Source: JBCBGF01 sp038526915 (GTDB lineage: Bacteria > Pseudomonadota > Alphaproteobacteria > Rhodobacterales > Rhodobacteraceae). From it: DNA of 64,000 bases. The translations under genes and the position numbers were made by a program. The DNA is taken from assembly GCA_038526915.1 (NCBI GenBank), contig JBCBGF010000008.1, forward strand, positions 1 through 64,000, given 5' to 3'. Of this stretch, positions 17,542 through 26,517 are shown one piece after another. Every line of letters starts with the position of its first letter. Position 1 is the stretch's first letter. The notes below the pieces were generated by a model. The model was given only the letters and a program-made list of their open reading frames with translations, ran no database searches and was not told where the DNA came from.

Positions 17542-19140
17542 ATGAATATCGGACGGGTTAACCCGAAAATGCGCCTTGAAGATCAGGGCATTAGTGGACT
17601 GGGCACGGTGCACTACAACCTCTTGGAGCCGGCGCTGATCGAAAAAGCGCTGTGTCGCGAGGAAGGAAAACTGGGCCGCGGCGGCGCGTTTCTTGTCACC
17701 ACTGGCAAGTTCACCGGACGGTCGCCCAAAGACAAACACGTGGTAAAAACACCGGATGTCGAAGATCGTATCTGGTGGGAAAACAATGCCGCAATGTCGC
17801 CGGAAGGTTTCGACGCGCTCTATGCCGATATGCTCGCGCACATGGCCGGGCGGGACTATTTCGTCCAGGATCTCTATGGCGGCGCCGACCCCACACACCA
17901 AATCGACGTCCGTGTCGTCACCGAGCTGGCCTGGCATGGCCTGTTCATCCGCCACCTGCTGCGCCGGCCCGATCGCGAAGACCTGGACCGCTTCGTGCCG
18001 GACTTCACGATCATCAACTCGCCGTCCTTCCAGGCCGATCCCGAACGGCACAATTGCCGCTCTGAGACGGTCATCGCGATCAACTTCGAAAAGAAGCTGA
18101 TCCTGATCGGCGGCACCGAATACGCGGGCGAGAACAAAAAGTCCGTGTTCACGCTTCTGAACTACCTGCTGCCCGAAAAGGGCGTGATGGCCATGCATTG
18201 CTCGGCCAACCACGCGCAGGGCAACCCGGTCGACACGGCGGTCTTCTTTGGCCTGTCGGGCACCGGCAAGACGACGCTGTCCGCCGACCCCGGCCGCGTC
18301 CTGATCGGCGATGATGAGCATGGCTGGTCCGACCGTGGCACCTTCAACTTCGAAGGCGGCTGCTACGCCAAGACGATCAACCTGTCGGCTGAGGCCGAGC
18401 CCGAGATCTTCGCCACGACCGAACGCTTCGGCACCGTGATCGAGAACATGGTCTACGATGAAGACACGCTCGAGCTTGATTTCGAGGATGACAGCCTGAC
18501 CGCCAACATGCGCTGCGCCTACCCGCTGGAATACATCTCCAACGCGTCAAGCTCGGCCCTGGGCGGTCACCCCAAGAACATCATCATGCTGACCTGCGAT
18601 GCCTTTGGTGTCCTGCCGCCCATCGCCCGGCTGACCCCGGCACAGGCGATGTACCACTTCCTTTCGGGTTTCACCTCCAAGGTCGCGGGCACCGAACGCG
18701 GCGTGACCGAGCCTGAGCCCACGTTCTCCACCTGCTTTGGCGCGCCATTCATGCCGCTGCGGCCTGAGGTCTATGGCAACCTACTGCGTGACAAGATCGC
18801 CCGGCACGGCGCCACCTGCTGGCTCGTCAACACCGGCTGGACCGGCGGCGCCTATGGCACCGGCTCGCGGATGCCGATCAAGGCCACCCGCGCGCTGTTG
18901 ACCGCCGCTCTGGACGGCACCCTGGCCGAGACGACGTTCCGCAAGGATCCCAACTTCGGCTTCGAAGTGCCGGTTTCGATCTCGGGCGTGCCCGACATCC
19001 TGCTGGATCCGCGCCGCACCTGGGGCGATGCCGCAGCCTATGACGCGCAGGCCGCCAAGCTGGTGTCGATGTTTGCCGACAACTTCGCGCAATACACCGA
19101 CTTCATCGACGACGACATCCGCGCCGTCGCGATCGGCTGA
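17542..19140 (+). CDS. pckA: Phosphoenolpyruvate carboxykinase (ATP)
   Basis: 532 residues, usual length for the ATP-dependent family. Converts oxaloacetate to PEP, first committed step of gluconeogenesis. The kinase-1a P-loop is GLSGTGKTTLS, kinase-2 is LIGDDEHGW, the oxaloacetate arginine lies in GKFTGRSPKDKH and the PCK lysine region in NTGWTGGAYGTGSRM. The ATG at 17542 has GGGGAG upstream; a GTG at 17521 would put that site inside the gene. Divergent from chvI with shared control region. Confidence 0.97.
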   Translation: MNIGRVNPKMRLEDQGISGLGTVHYNLLEPALIEKALCREEGKLGRGGAFLVTTGKFTGRSPKDKHVVKTPDVEDRIWWENNAAMSPEGFDALYADMLAHMAGRDYFVQDLYGGADPTHQIDVRVVTELAWHGLFIRHLLRRPDREDLDRFVPDFTIINSPSFQADPERHNCRSETVIAINFEKKLILIGGTEYAGENKKSVFTLLNYLLPEKGVMAMHCSANHAQGNPVDTAVFFGLSGTGKTTLSADPGRVLIGDDEHGWSDRGTFNFEGGCYAKTINLSAEAEPEIFATTERFGTVIENMVYDEDTLELDFEDDSLTANMRCAYPLEYISNASSSALGGHPKNIIMLTCDAFGVLPPIARLTPAQAMYHFLSGFTSKVAGTERGVTEPEPTFSTCFGAPFMPLRPEVYGNLLRDKIARHGATCWLVNTGWTGGAYGTGSRMPIKATRALLTAALDGTLAETTFRKDPNFGFEVPVSISGVPDILLDPRRTWGDAAAYDAQAAKLVSMFADNFAQYTDFIDDDIRAVAIG

Positions 19141-19167
19141 CCCTGCCGGGACCTGCATCAAGTTTTT

Positions 19168-19191
19168 CGCGCATCGCTCTTGCGATGCGCG
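19168..19191 (+). terminator. Perfect 10-bp stem-loop after pckA
   Basis: CGCGCATCGC - TCTT - GCGATGCGCG, 27 bases after the pckA stop. The stem is perfect but no T-run follows on the plus strand, so it may be a weak terminator or an mRNA 3' stabiliser between pckA and tRNA-Gln. Confidence 0.5.
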
Positions 19192-19219
19192 ATCCCACTG
19201 CGTATGAGGTGCCCGCCGT

Positions 19220-19294
19220 TGGGGTGTAGCCAAGTGGTAAGGCAGCGGTTTTTGGTACCGTGTATCGTAGGTTCGAATCCTACCACCCCAGCCA
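19220..19294 (+). tRNA. tRNA-Gln (anticodon TTG)
   Basis: 75 bases including an encoded CCA. Acceptor TGGGGTG (19220-19226) pairs with CACCCCA (19284-19290), discriminator G. The anticodon loop is TTTTGGT giving TTG, which reads CAA/CAG. The T arm GTAGG-TTCGAAT-CCTAC is canonical. Confidence 0.97.
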
Positions 19295-19364
19295 GGCTCC
19301 CCACGGTTTGATCGTGCGCCTTTAAGCGCCCGCACCCTCTCCGGCTCGTCCAGGCAACCCCCGT

Positions 19365-19985
19365 TCACACATCAAAGAACACCGTCTCAGCATCCCCCTG
19401 CAGGCGGATGTCGAACCGATAGACCGGACCATCGCCACCATCCTGGCGCGCGGCAATCAAGGTGCTGCGACGCCCCTCCCATTCGATGAGGTTGAGCACC
19501 GGATCGGTGGCATTGGCCGCCGCTTCATCGCCAAAGTACATGCGCGTGTTGAGGCCGATATTGATGCCACGCGCCACCAGCCACAGGGTCAGATGCGGGG
19601 CCTGTGCGCCCATGGTCGGACAGCGGGTCGGGCCTGGCTTGACGGTGTCAAACCGCCACGCGCCGGTCTCAAAGTCGGTAATCACCCGCCCCCAGCCGCG
19701 AAACCCCTCTTCAACCGCGCCGCCCCCCTCGGGGTGGGCATAGTGCCCCTCGGCATTGGCCTGCCAGACCTCCAGCAGCGCGTCCTTGATCGGCGCCCCC
19801 ATGCCGTCGATCACGCGCCCCTCCACGCGGATGCGCTCTCCCTTGGCATTGGGTCCGCAGATATCGTGGCCGAGCTCCTGTGTGTAGATGTCAAAGCCCG
19901 CGGCTGCCGGAGCGAGACCGATATGCACATAAGGTCCCGCCGTCTGCGATGCGGTCTCCTGCAAATACGTGAGTTTCTGGGGCAT
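19365..19985 (-). CDS. pcaG: Protocatechuate 3,4-dioxygenase alpha subunit
   Basis: 206 residues. Non-catalytic partner of PcaH in intradiol cleavage of protocatechuate to 3-carboxy-cis,cis-muconate. Matches include SQTAGPYVHIGLAP at the N-terminus, EVWQANAEGHYAHP, FDTVKPGPTR and the closing YRFDIRLQGDAETVFFDV. It lacks the full metal-ligand set seen in the beta chain, as expected. It starts 3 bp after the pcaH stop. No pcaB, C, D, I, J or pcaQ is seen in the window, so the rest of the beta-ketoadipate pathway must lie elsewhere. Confidence 0.95.
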   Translation of the reverse strand: MPQKLTYLQETASQTAGPYVHIGLAPAAAGFDIYTQELGHDICGPNAKGERIRVEGRVIDGMGAPIKDALLEVWQANAEGHYAHPEGGGAVEEGFRGWGRVITDFETGAWRFDTVKPGPTRCPTMGAQAPHLTLWLVARGINIGLNTRMYFGDEAAANATDPVLNLIEWEGRRSTLIAARQDGGDGPVYRFDIRLQGDAETVFFDV

Positions 19986-19988
19986 CGC

Positions 19989-20717
19989 TCAGTTCCCTTC
20001 CAAGCGGTTCTCGAACAGGGTCGAACGCCGCCCGCGCAGCACGATGTCGAACTTATACGCCACGCTGTCGAGCGGGATCGTCGCGTTCAGATCGAGCTTG
20101 GCGATAAGCTGTTCGATGGCCTCTGGATCCGGGATCGTCGACACAATCGGGCAGAGCGGGATCAGGGGATCGCCTTCGAAATAGCACTGCGTGATCAAAC
20201 GCTGAAGGAAGGCCGACCCGAAGACCGACAGGTGAATATGCGCAGGCCGCCAGTTGTTGATGTGGTTGCGCCACGGATACGCCCCCGGCTTGACGGTGCG
20301 AAACGCATAAAGCCCCTGATCATCCGTCAAGGTCCGCCCGCACCCGCCAAAGTTTGGATCGATCGGTGCGACATAGGTATCCTTCTTGTGCCGATAGCGA
20401 CCACCTGCATTGGCCTGCCATAGCTCGACCAGGGTGCCCGGCACCGGACGGGCGTCTTCGTCCAGAACCCGGCCATGCAGGATGATGCGCTCGCCAATGG
20501 GGCTTTCGCCGGGCTGGGCGTAGTTGGACAGCAAATCATTGTCGCCCGGGTCGATATCCCCGTGACCAAACACGGGTCCCGTCTTCTCGGAGATCGTGTT
20601 CTGAAGCGAAATCAGCGCATTGCGCGGGCTGCGTGCGACCGAGGTCTTGTACCCCGGCGCGAGCGCCGCGGGCTGCCTGGTCCGGTCTCGTGGATAGTAA
20701 TCTCCCGAACCTGTCAT
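19989..20717 (-). CDS. pcaH: Protocatechuate 3,4-dioxygenase beta subunit
   Basis: 242 residues; carries the active-site Fe(III). The ligands are Tyr in GGRYRHKKDTY, Tyr in KPGAYPWRNH, and two His in WRPAHIHLSV, all present. The N-terminal YYPRDRTRQPAALAPGYKTSV is typical. A strong site GGAGGAG precedes the ATG. Divergent from the SLC13 transporter gene about 100 bp away, so the two may share control. Confidence 0.96.
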   Translation of the reverse strand: MTGSGDYYPRDRTRQPAALAPGYKTSVARSPRNALISLQNTISEKTGPVFGHGDIDPGDNDLLSNYAQPGESPIGERIILHGRVLDEDARPVPGTLVELWQANAGGRYRHKKDTYVAPIDPNFGGCGRTLTDDQGLYAFRTVKPGAYPWRNHINNWRPAHIHLSVFGSAFLQRLITQCYFEGDPLIPLCPIVSTIPDPEAIEQLIAKLDLNATIPLDSVAYKFDIVLRGRRSTLFENRLEGN

Positions 20718-20820
20718 GATCTCCTCCGTCTTGCGTCCGACTATTCAGCACAAAGACCGCGCCATTGTCACGCTCGCGCCCAAGGCCGCCTGTGTGTAGG
20801 CTTGGCTTAGGGGGATGCAC

Positions 20821-22704
20821 ATGCCGATAGAGCTTACGTTCGATATGATGGTCGTTCTGGCCATCCTGATGGCGACTGTCGTGCTCTTTGTGACCGAGGT
20901 TTTTCGGATCGATTTCACCGCGATCCTGGTGATGATCACGCTGGGCGTCCTGTCTCAGTTCCCCGGCCTCGGCGCCCTGGCCGACCCCAACCGCTTGTTC
21001 GAAGGCTTCGCCTCGAACGCCGTCATCTCGATCATCGCGGTGATGATCATCGGCGCAGGCCTCGACAAGACCGGATTGATGAGCAATGTCGCCGCCACGA
21101 TCCTAAACTACGGCGGCAAGACCGAGGTGCGGATTGTCCCGATCCTGTCCGGCGCCGTCGGCGTGATCTCAAGCTTCATGCAAAACGTGGGCGCAGCGGC
21201 CCTGTTTCTGCCCGTCGTCAGCCGGATCTCGGTCCGCACCGGCCTGCCGCTCAGCCGTCTTTTGATGCCCATGGGCTTTTGCGCCATCCTGGGTGGCACG
21301 ATCACCATGGTCGGCTCATCGCCGCTGATCCTGCTCAACGATCTGATCCTGACGGCGAACACCACACTTGCCACCGATCAACAGATGGCCACCTTCTCGC
21401 TCTTCTCGGTCACGCCGGTGGGCCTGTGTCTGCTGGTCACCGGGATCCTCTATTTCGTGCTCTTTGGCCGCTGGGTCCTGCCCGACCGAGGCACCAAGGA
21501 CGATAGCAGCAGCCGCCAATCCGTCCGCGACTATCTCAAAAAGATCTACGGGCTGAAATCCGATCTGGTGGAGGTCGTCGTGCCCGAAGGCTCAATCCTG
21601 CGCGGTCAGACCTTTGCCGACATCATGCTGGCCCATAACCTCTATATCATCGGCTCCTACCACCGCGGCCAGCGCTGGTTCACGCCCGTCCTCAGCACCC
21701 AGGTCGAAGACCCCTGCCGCCTGGCGATCCTCGGCCGTCGCAAAGTGATCCAGGAGATTGCCAACGACTATGGGCTGGAAATCCTGCCCGAGTTGGAGGT
21801 CTTCGCCGAAGCCTATGCCCCCACCGTCTCGGGCGTGGCCGAAATCGTGATCCCGCCCGACAGCACCCTGATCGACAAAACCGCGCGCGATGTGGTGATG
21901 CGCAAGACCTATGGCTTAGGTCTTCTGGCCATCCACCGGGGCGGCGAAACCCTCAGCCTTGTGGAAACCGATGACCACGTCGCCACCGATATCGGCCACG
22001 AACCCTTCCGCGCAGGCGACACGCTGGTGGCCTTCACCACTTGGGCGGGACTGGCGCGCCTCACCAAACATCGCGATTTTGTCGTCGTCACCACCGGTTT
22101 CCCGATGGAGGATCTCCGCCCCCACAAGCTAGCATGGGCGCTGATTTTCTTTCTGATCTCCGTCTCGCTGATCCTCTTCACCGATCTGCGCCTGTCGCTT
22201 GCCCTGCTCGTCGGCGCAGGCGGGATGATCGCAACGAACGTGTTGCGGATTGATGAGGCCTATGAAGCGGTGAGCTGGCAAACCGTGTTCCTTTTGGCGA
22301 GCCTCATCCCGCTGGGTCAGGCCGTCCAGAACACAGGCACCGCGGCCTGGATCGCGCAGCAGATCCTTGTCCTTCTCGATGGCTGGCCGCTCTGGGCGCT
22401 TCAGGCGGGGGTCGCGGTGCTGGCAACGGCCTTCACGCTGGTGATGTCGAACGTCGGCGCCACCGTCCTCCTCGTCCCGCTCGCCATCTCTATCGCCATC
22501 GCGGCGGGCGGTGATCCGGCCATCTTCGCCCTGACGGTGGCGATCTCAACCTCGAACTCGTTCCTGATCCCCACCCACCAGGTTAACGCGCTGATCATGG
22601 GGCCTGCGGGCTACCGCGTGACCGATTTCATCAAAAGCGGCGGGGTCATGACCGTGCTGTTCCTGGTGGTGTCGCTGTTGGCGATGTCACTCGTCTTTGG
22701 CTGA
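20821..22704 (+). CDS. SLC13-family anion transporter with RCK_C-type domains
   Basis: About 627 residues. N-terminal membrane half (about 8-210), two soluble TrkA_C/RCK_C-like domains (about 235-300 and 320-395, with VVVPEGSILRGQTF and EIVIPPDSTLIDKTARDV), then a C-terminal membrane half (about 425-627). The DASS fold is indicated by FMQNVGAAALFLPV and VMSNVGATVLLVPL. Such proteins move dicarboxylates, sulfate or other anions. The ATG at 20821 is chosen over 20815 because AGGGGG ends at 20814, giving normal spacing only to the second. Divergent from pcaHG, so aromatic acid uptake is a possibility, not shown. Confidence 0.85.
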   Translation: MPIELTFDMMVVLAILMATVVLFVTEVFRIDFTAILVMITLGVLSQFPGLGALADPNRLFEGFASNAVISIIAVMIIGAGLDKTGLMSNVAATILNYGGKTEVRIVPILSGAVGVISSFMQNVGAAALFLPVVSRISVRTGLPLSRLLMPMGFCAILGGTITMVGSSPLILLNDLILTANTTLATDQQMATFSLFSVTPVGLCLLVTGILYFVLFGRWVLPDRGTKDDSSSRQSVRDYLKKIYGLKSDLVEVVVPEGSILRGQTFADIMLAHNLYIIGSYHRGQRWFTPVLSTQVEDPCRLAILGRRKVIQEIANDYGLEILPELEVFAEAYAPTVSGVAEIVIPPDSTLIDKTARDVVMRKTYGLGLLAIHRGGETLSLVETDDHVATDIGHEPFRAGDTLVAFTTWAGLARLTKHRDFVVVTTGFPMEDLRPHKLAWALIFFLISVSLILFTDLRLSLALLVGAGGMIATNVLRIDEAYEAVSWQTVFLLASLIPLGQAVQNTGTAAWIAQQILVLLDGWPLWALQAGVAVLATAFTLVMSNVGATVLLVPLAISIAIAAGGDPAIFALTVAISTSNSFLIPTHQVNALIMGPAGYRVTDFIKSGGVMTVLFLVVSLLAMSLVFG

Positions 22705-22864
22705 CGGGGCAATCCACCCCGCGACTTGACCCAGGCCGGTGGTCGCCCCATGGTCCGCCAATGCACGCGCCACCGCCCTGCCCCCCAATCCCGCCCATCA
22801 CCCAGCAACCGGGCCTGCGACACGCGCCCCGCGCCAACCGTCACCGCACACCAAGGCCGCAGCC

Positions 22865-24610
22865 GTGTCACTTCTGAACATCGAAGACCTGACCGTCGAA
22901 TTTCCGTCCCGACACCGCGCCTTCACCGCGGTGGACCAGGCCAGCATCACAATCGAGCCTGGCGAAATCCACGGCCTCGTCGGCGAATCCGGTGCAGGCA
23001 AATCGACCATCGGTGCCGCGGTCATGGGCCTTCTCGAAAAACCCGGTCGCATCGCAGGCGGCACGATCCGCTACCGCGGCGAAGCGATCTCAGGCCTCGA
23101 TACCGAAGCAATGCAAGGCCTGCGCGGCAAGAAGATCTCGATGATCTTCCAGGACCCGCTCACATCTCTGAACCCCCTCTTCACCGTGCGCCAGCAACTG
23201 GTCGAAACGATCCGCGCGCATCTCGACCTCGACGTCTCGCAAGCCAACGCCCGCGCGGTTGAGCTGATCTCACGCGTGGGCATTCCCGATCCCGAGGTGC
23301 GCGTCGACCAATATCCCCACCAGTTCTCAGGCGGCATGCGCCAGCGCGTGGTGATCGCGCTCGCCCTATGTTCTGAGCCCGATGTCATCATCGCGGATGA
23401 GCCCACAACCGCGCTTGATGTCTCGATCCAGGCGCAGATCCTGGACCTGATCAAGGAACTGGCCACGGAACGTCAGGTGGGGATGATCCTGATCACCCAT
23501 GATATGGGCGTGATTGCCGACACCACCGACAACGTCACTGTGATGTATCAGGGCAAGGTGGTCGAGACCGGGCCCACCGCCCAGGTCCTGGGCCACCCCA
23601 GCCACCCCTACACCAAATCCCTGATCGCCGCCGTCCCGCGGCCCACCCGCAAACTGCACCGCTTCCCGCAACTGGCCTATGGCGGCCAAAGCACAAAGTT
23701 TGAGATCGAGGATCTGGCTCGCAACTGGCCAAAAAGCGACCACGACCCCTCCCAGCCGCTTTTGCAGGTAGACGGTTTGACCAAGCTCTTCGGCAAAGGG
23801 CCGTCGATCTTCAGCCCGAACCGCCAGCCGATCACCGCGGTCGATGACGTTAGCTTTGAGATCTTCCCGGGCGAGGTCTTCGGCCTTGTGGGCGAAAGCG
23901 GATCGGGCAAATCAACCGTGGCCCGCGTCATCTCAGGCATCGAGAGCGCGACGGCAGGCAAAGTGCTCTATGAGGGCAGCGACGTCACCTCCGGCGCGCG
24001 CGGCGTGCCAGAGGCGTTTCGCAAAGAGATCCAGATGATCTTCCAAGATCCCTTCTCAAGCCTAAATCCACGCATGCGCGTCGATCAGATCATCGCCGAA
24101 CCCGCCCGCCACCATGGCTTTCTGACCGGCCAAGCCCTCAAAGACCGGGTCAACGAGCTTCTCGAACGCGTGGGCCTCGGGGCCGATGCCGGTCTGCGCT
24201 ATCCGCATGAGTTCTCAGGCGGCCAGCGACAGCGGATCTCGATCGCGCGAGCCTTGTCGACCCAGCCCAAGTTCCTGATCTGCGACGAACCCACCTCGGC
24301 CCTCGACGTGTCGATCCAAGCGCAAATCCTGAACATCCTCAAGGATCTGCAGGAATACCTTGGCCTGACGATGCTGTTCATCAGCCACGACCTGCCCGTT
24401 GTGCGTCAGATGTGCGACCGGGTCGGTGTCTTGCGGCACGGCAAACTGCTTGAGGTGTCTGAGACGGAACAGATGTTCTCAAACCCACAACACCCCTATA
24501 CCGCCGAACTCCTCAGCCTCATGCCCCGCCTCGACAGCGTGTCCGAGGATGTGGGGACAGGACCCCAGCGGACGACCAGACGCCATGCCCACCATCGACC
24601 TGAACTCTGA
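22865..24610 (+). CDS. Double-NBD ABC ATPase, peptide/nickel (Opp/Dpp) type
   Basis: About 581 residues with two complete ATPase domains. NBD1: Walker A GESGAGKST, signature FSGGMRQRV, Walker B VIIADEPTTALD. NBD2: GESGSGKST, FSGGQRQRI, FLICDEPTSALD. Each ends in the oligopeptide-type tail (HPSHPYTKSLIAAVP and NPQHPYTAELLSLMP). Fused DppD-DppF proteins normally serve two permeases and a binding protein, but none is nearby. The start is uncertain: GTG at 22865 fits the family N-terminus SLLNIEDLTVEFP, while the upstream in-frame region is low-complexity. The last 26 bases overlap pxpA. Confidence 0.85.
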   Translation: MSLLNIEDLTVEFPSRHRAFTAVDQASITIEPGEIHGLVGESGAGKSTIGAAVMGLLEKPGRIAGGTIRYRGEAISGLDTEAMQGLRGKKISMIFQDPLTSLNPLFTVRQQLVETIRAHLDLDVSQANARAVELISRVGIPDPEVRVDQYPHQFSGGMRQRVVIALALCSEPDVIIADEPTTALDVSIQAQILDLIKELATERQVGMILITHDMGVIADTTDNVTVMYQGKVVETGPTAQVLGHPSHPYTKSLIAAVPRPTRKLHRFPQLAYGGQSTKFEIEDLARNWPKSDHDPSQPLLQVDGLTKLFGKGPSIFSPNRQPITAVDDVSFEIFPGEVFGLVGESGSGKSTVARVISGIESATAGKVLYEGSDVTSGARGVPEAFRKEIQMIFQDPFSSLNPRMRVDQIIAEPARHHGFLTGQALKDRVNELLERVGLGADAGLRYPHEFSGGQRQRISIARALSTQPKFLICDEPTSALDVSIQAQILNILKDLQEYLGLTMLFISHDLPVVRQMCDRVGVLRHGKLLEVSETEQMFSNPQHPYTAELLSLMPRLDSVSEDVGTGPQRTTRRHAHHRPEL

Positions 24611-25349
24611 CCTTGGCGAAGGCTATGGCCCGTGGTCCATGGGTGACGACGCGGCCATCCTCGCCGTGGTGTCATCGGCCAACGTGGCCTGCGGCGGCCA
24701 TGCCAGCGATCCCGACACGATGTTCAAAACGCTCGAATTGGCCAAGACGCATGGTGTCACCGTCGGCGCCCATCCCGGCTATGCCGACCGCGAAGGCTTC
24801 GGTCGCCGCGTGATCCCGATGACCACGGATGCGATTGCCCGCATGTGCGCGGCCCAGATCGGCGCGTTGATTGGGGTCGCCGCGCAGGCGGGCGTGCCTG
24901 TGCGCTATGTCAAACCGCACGGGGCGCTGGCGAACCTCGCGGCGCGGGACAGATCGGTGGCTGACGCTATTGCAGGCGCGGTAAAGGCGATTGACTGCAC
25001 CCTCGCCTACCTCGCCATCTCAGGCACCGAAAGCGAGGCGGCGGCCCGCGCCGCCGGCCTGCCCGTCTATTCCGAAATCTTTGCCGATCGCGGCTATCTA
25101 TCGTCGGGCCAACTCGTCCCCCGCGGGCAGGACGGCGCGATGATCACCGACCCCGGCGCAGCCGCCGATCGCTTGCTCGCGTTTCTCGACACAGGCCGCA
25201 TGCCGGTGATCGACGGAGATCCGATTGCGCTCAACGCACATTCCGTCTGTGTGCATGGCGACGGGGCCGAGGCTGTCGCGATGGCCGAACAGATCCGCAA
25301 CCGCCTAAGGGACGCGGGCGTCACCATTGAAAGCTTTCTGACGGCCTGA
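24585..25349 (+). CDS. pxpA: 5-oxoprolinase subunit PxpA (LamB/YcsF family)
   Basis: 254 residues. Part of PxpABC, which hydrolyses 5-oxo-L-proline to glutamate with ATP. Signature pieces are DLNSDLGEGYGPW at the N-terminus, SANVACGGHASDP, HPGYADREGFGRR, VKPHGALAN and NAHSVCVHGDGAEA. The start ATG lies inside the end of the ABC ATPase gene (26-bp overlap), suggesting co-translation and perhaps uptake of small peptides or pyroglutamate feeding this enzyme. pxpB and pxpC are not next to it, which is unusual. Confidence 0.92.
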   Translation: MPTIDLNSDLGEGYGPWSMGDDAAILAVVSSANVACGGHASDPDTMFKTLELAKTHGVTVGAHPGYADREGFGRRVIPMTTDAIARMCAAQIGALIGVAAQAGVPVRYVKPHGALANLAARDRSVADAIAGAVKAIDCTLAYLAISGTESEAAARAAGLPVYSEIFADRGYLSSGQLVPRGQDGAMITDPGAAADRLLAFLDTGRMPVIDGDPIALNAHSVCVHGDGAEAVAMAEQIRNRLRDAGVTIESFLTA

Positions 25350-25363
25350 CGGGTGTCAGCGAC

Positions 25364-26197
25364 CTAGCCCGCGTCTTCCTCTTTCAGATTGAGCAGCGCC
25401 ACACCGCTCTGCCCCAGCTCAACCGAGGCAAACGGACCACCGTGGCACATATTGGCGGGGTCTTTGGGATCGAGCGGCCCATCCTGGGCATAGATCGCCT
25501 CGGCATACACCTCTGCATTATCCTTGGGCCGATAGCCCAGATGCTGCGCGCCTGAGTTGTCGACCGGAGATCGGTCATTGTTCGATACGCCGTAGATGAT
25601 TGAAAAACCGGTGACAGGCGTCGTGATCGCCCGTTCGACCAAGTGAATGAGATCCCCATAGCTCAGCCACGTCCCCACGGCGCGGCTATTGGTCGGCTCC
25701 GCACAGGACAGGATGCGCAGGCACACCGCCTCAATCCCGCGTTTCTCCCAGTACATCCGCGCCAGATCCTCGGCAAAACACTTCGCCAGCCCGTAATACG
25801 TATCCGGCCTGTGCGGCGCATCGATCCCAAGGCATTCGGTCTTTGGGTACATCCCAACCGCATGGATCGACGAGGCATAGACCACGCGCCGAATGCCCAA
25901 CCGATGCGCAGCCTCCCACACATTGTATGCGCCGATGAAATTGGGCCCCAGCAACGTCTCAAACGGCGCCTCGTCCCCGATGGCCCCGAAATGCACAACC
26001 ATATCAGCAGCGCTCAGCGCCTTGGTGACCGCCTCAAGATCGGCCAGATCGGCCACGACATAGCTCTCATTGGGCTGCAGGTCCGACAGCGTCTCCACGA
26101 TATCGGTTGATACGAACTGCTCGCACATCGCGGCAAGCGGGGCGCGCAACTGGGTGCCAAGCCTGCCGGCAGCGCCTGTAAGGACAATCTTCTTCAC
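25364..26197 (-). CDS. udh: Uronate dehydrogenase (NAD-dependent epimerase/SDR-extended fold)
   Basis: 277 residues. Oxidises galacturonate or glucuronate to the aldaro-lactone. Matches to the Udh family include VLTGAAGRLGTQLR, VVHFGAIGDEAPFE, GAYNVWEAAHRLG, ASSIHAVGMYPKTE, YYGLAKCFAEDLARMY (YxxxK) and the C-terminal LGYRPKDNAEVYA. The start is GTG at 26197 with a perfect AAAGGAGG six bases upstream, which rules out longer in-frame starts. It is convergent with pxpA (14 bp apart). No TRAP or other uronate genes lie beside it. Confidence 0.88.
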   Translation of the reverse strand: MKKIVLTGAAGRLGTQLRAPLAAMCEQFVSTDIVETLSDLQPNESYVVADLADLEAVTKALSAADMVVHFGAIGDEAPFETLLGPNFIGAYNVWEAAHRLGIRRVVYASSIHAVGMYPKTECLGIDAPHRPDTYYGLAKCFAEDLARMYWEKRGIEAVCLRILSCAEPTNSRAVGTWLSYGDLIHLVERAITTPVTGFSIIYGVSNNDRSPVDNSGAQHLGYRPKDNAEVYAEAIYAQDGPLDPKDPANMCHGGPFASVELGQSGVALLNLKEEDAG

Positions 26198-26517
26198 TCT
26201 TGCCTCCTTTTTTTCGGGCGCGGGCCCGCGATCAGATCCGAACGCCCGCCAAAACCATAGATGGTTTTTGACGCCGCAATCACCGCCCATCCAACACGGA
26301 TTTTCAACGCAACACCAGAGAGTTAGTTGGAACAACAAGCCTCGGGCGCGCCCAAACCCCCGTCCCAATCGCCCCGCGGGGCGGCCACGCGTAAAACACC
26401 AGACGCAAGATTTTGGAATTTTAACACTTTGTTAACGCCCCCCTCGACGTCGGCCTGACAGGGCACGTGCTTAAGTGTCCCTACCCTGCGAGGTGGGCAA
26501 AAGGAGACGTTTCCAAG
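26198..26517. promoter_or_regulatory. Divergent region between udh and the 26.5-31 kb unit
   Basis: 320 bases without a convincing gene. The udh side carries its AAAGGAGG site. On the other side an AT-rich stretch holds an inverted repeat TTAAC-ACTTT-GTTAA (26421-26435), about 80 bases before the GTG of the next gene, a plausible operator or promoter part. AAAAGGAG at 26499-26506 may be that gene's ribosome site. Confidence 0.5.

Noticed and set aside
24399..24584. Upstream extension of PxpA (Cys/Arg-rich 62 residues)
   Set aside because: It is the shifted frame of the ABC ATPase gene; PxpA homologues start at the DLNSDLGEGYG region.
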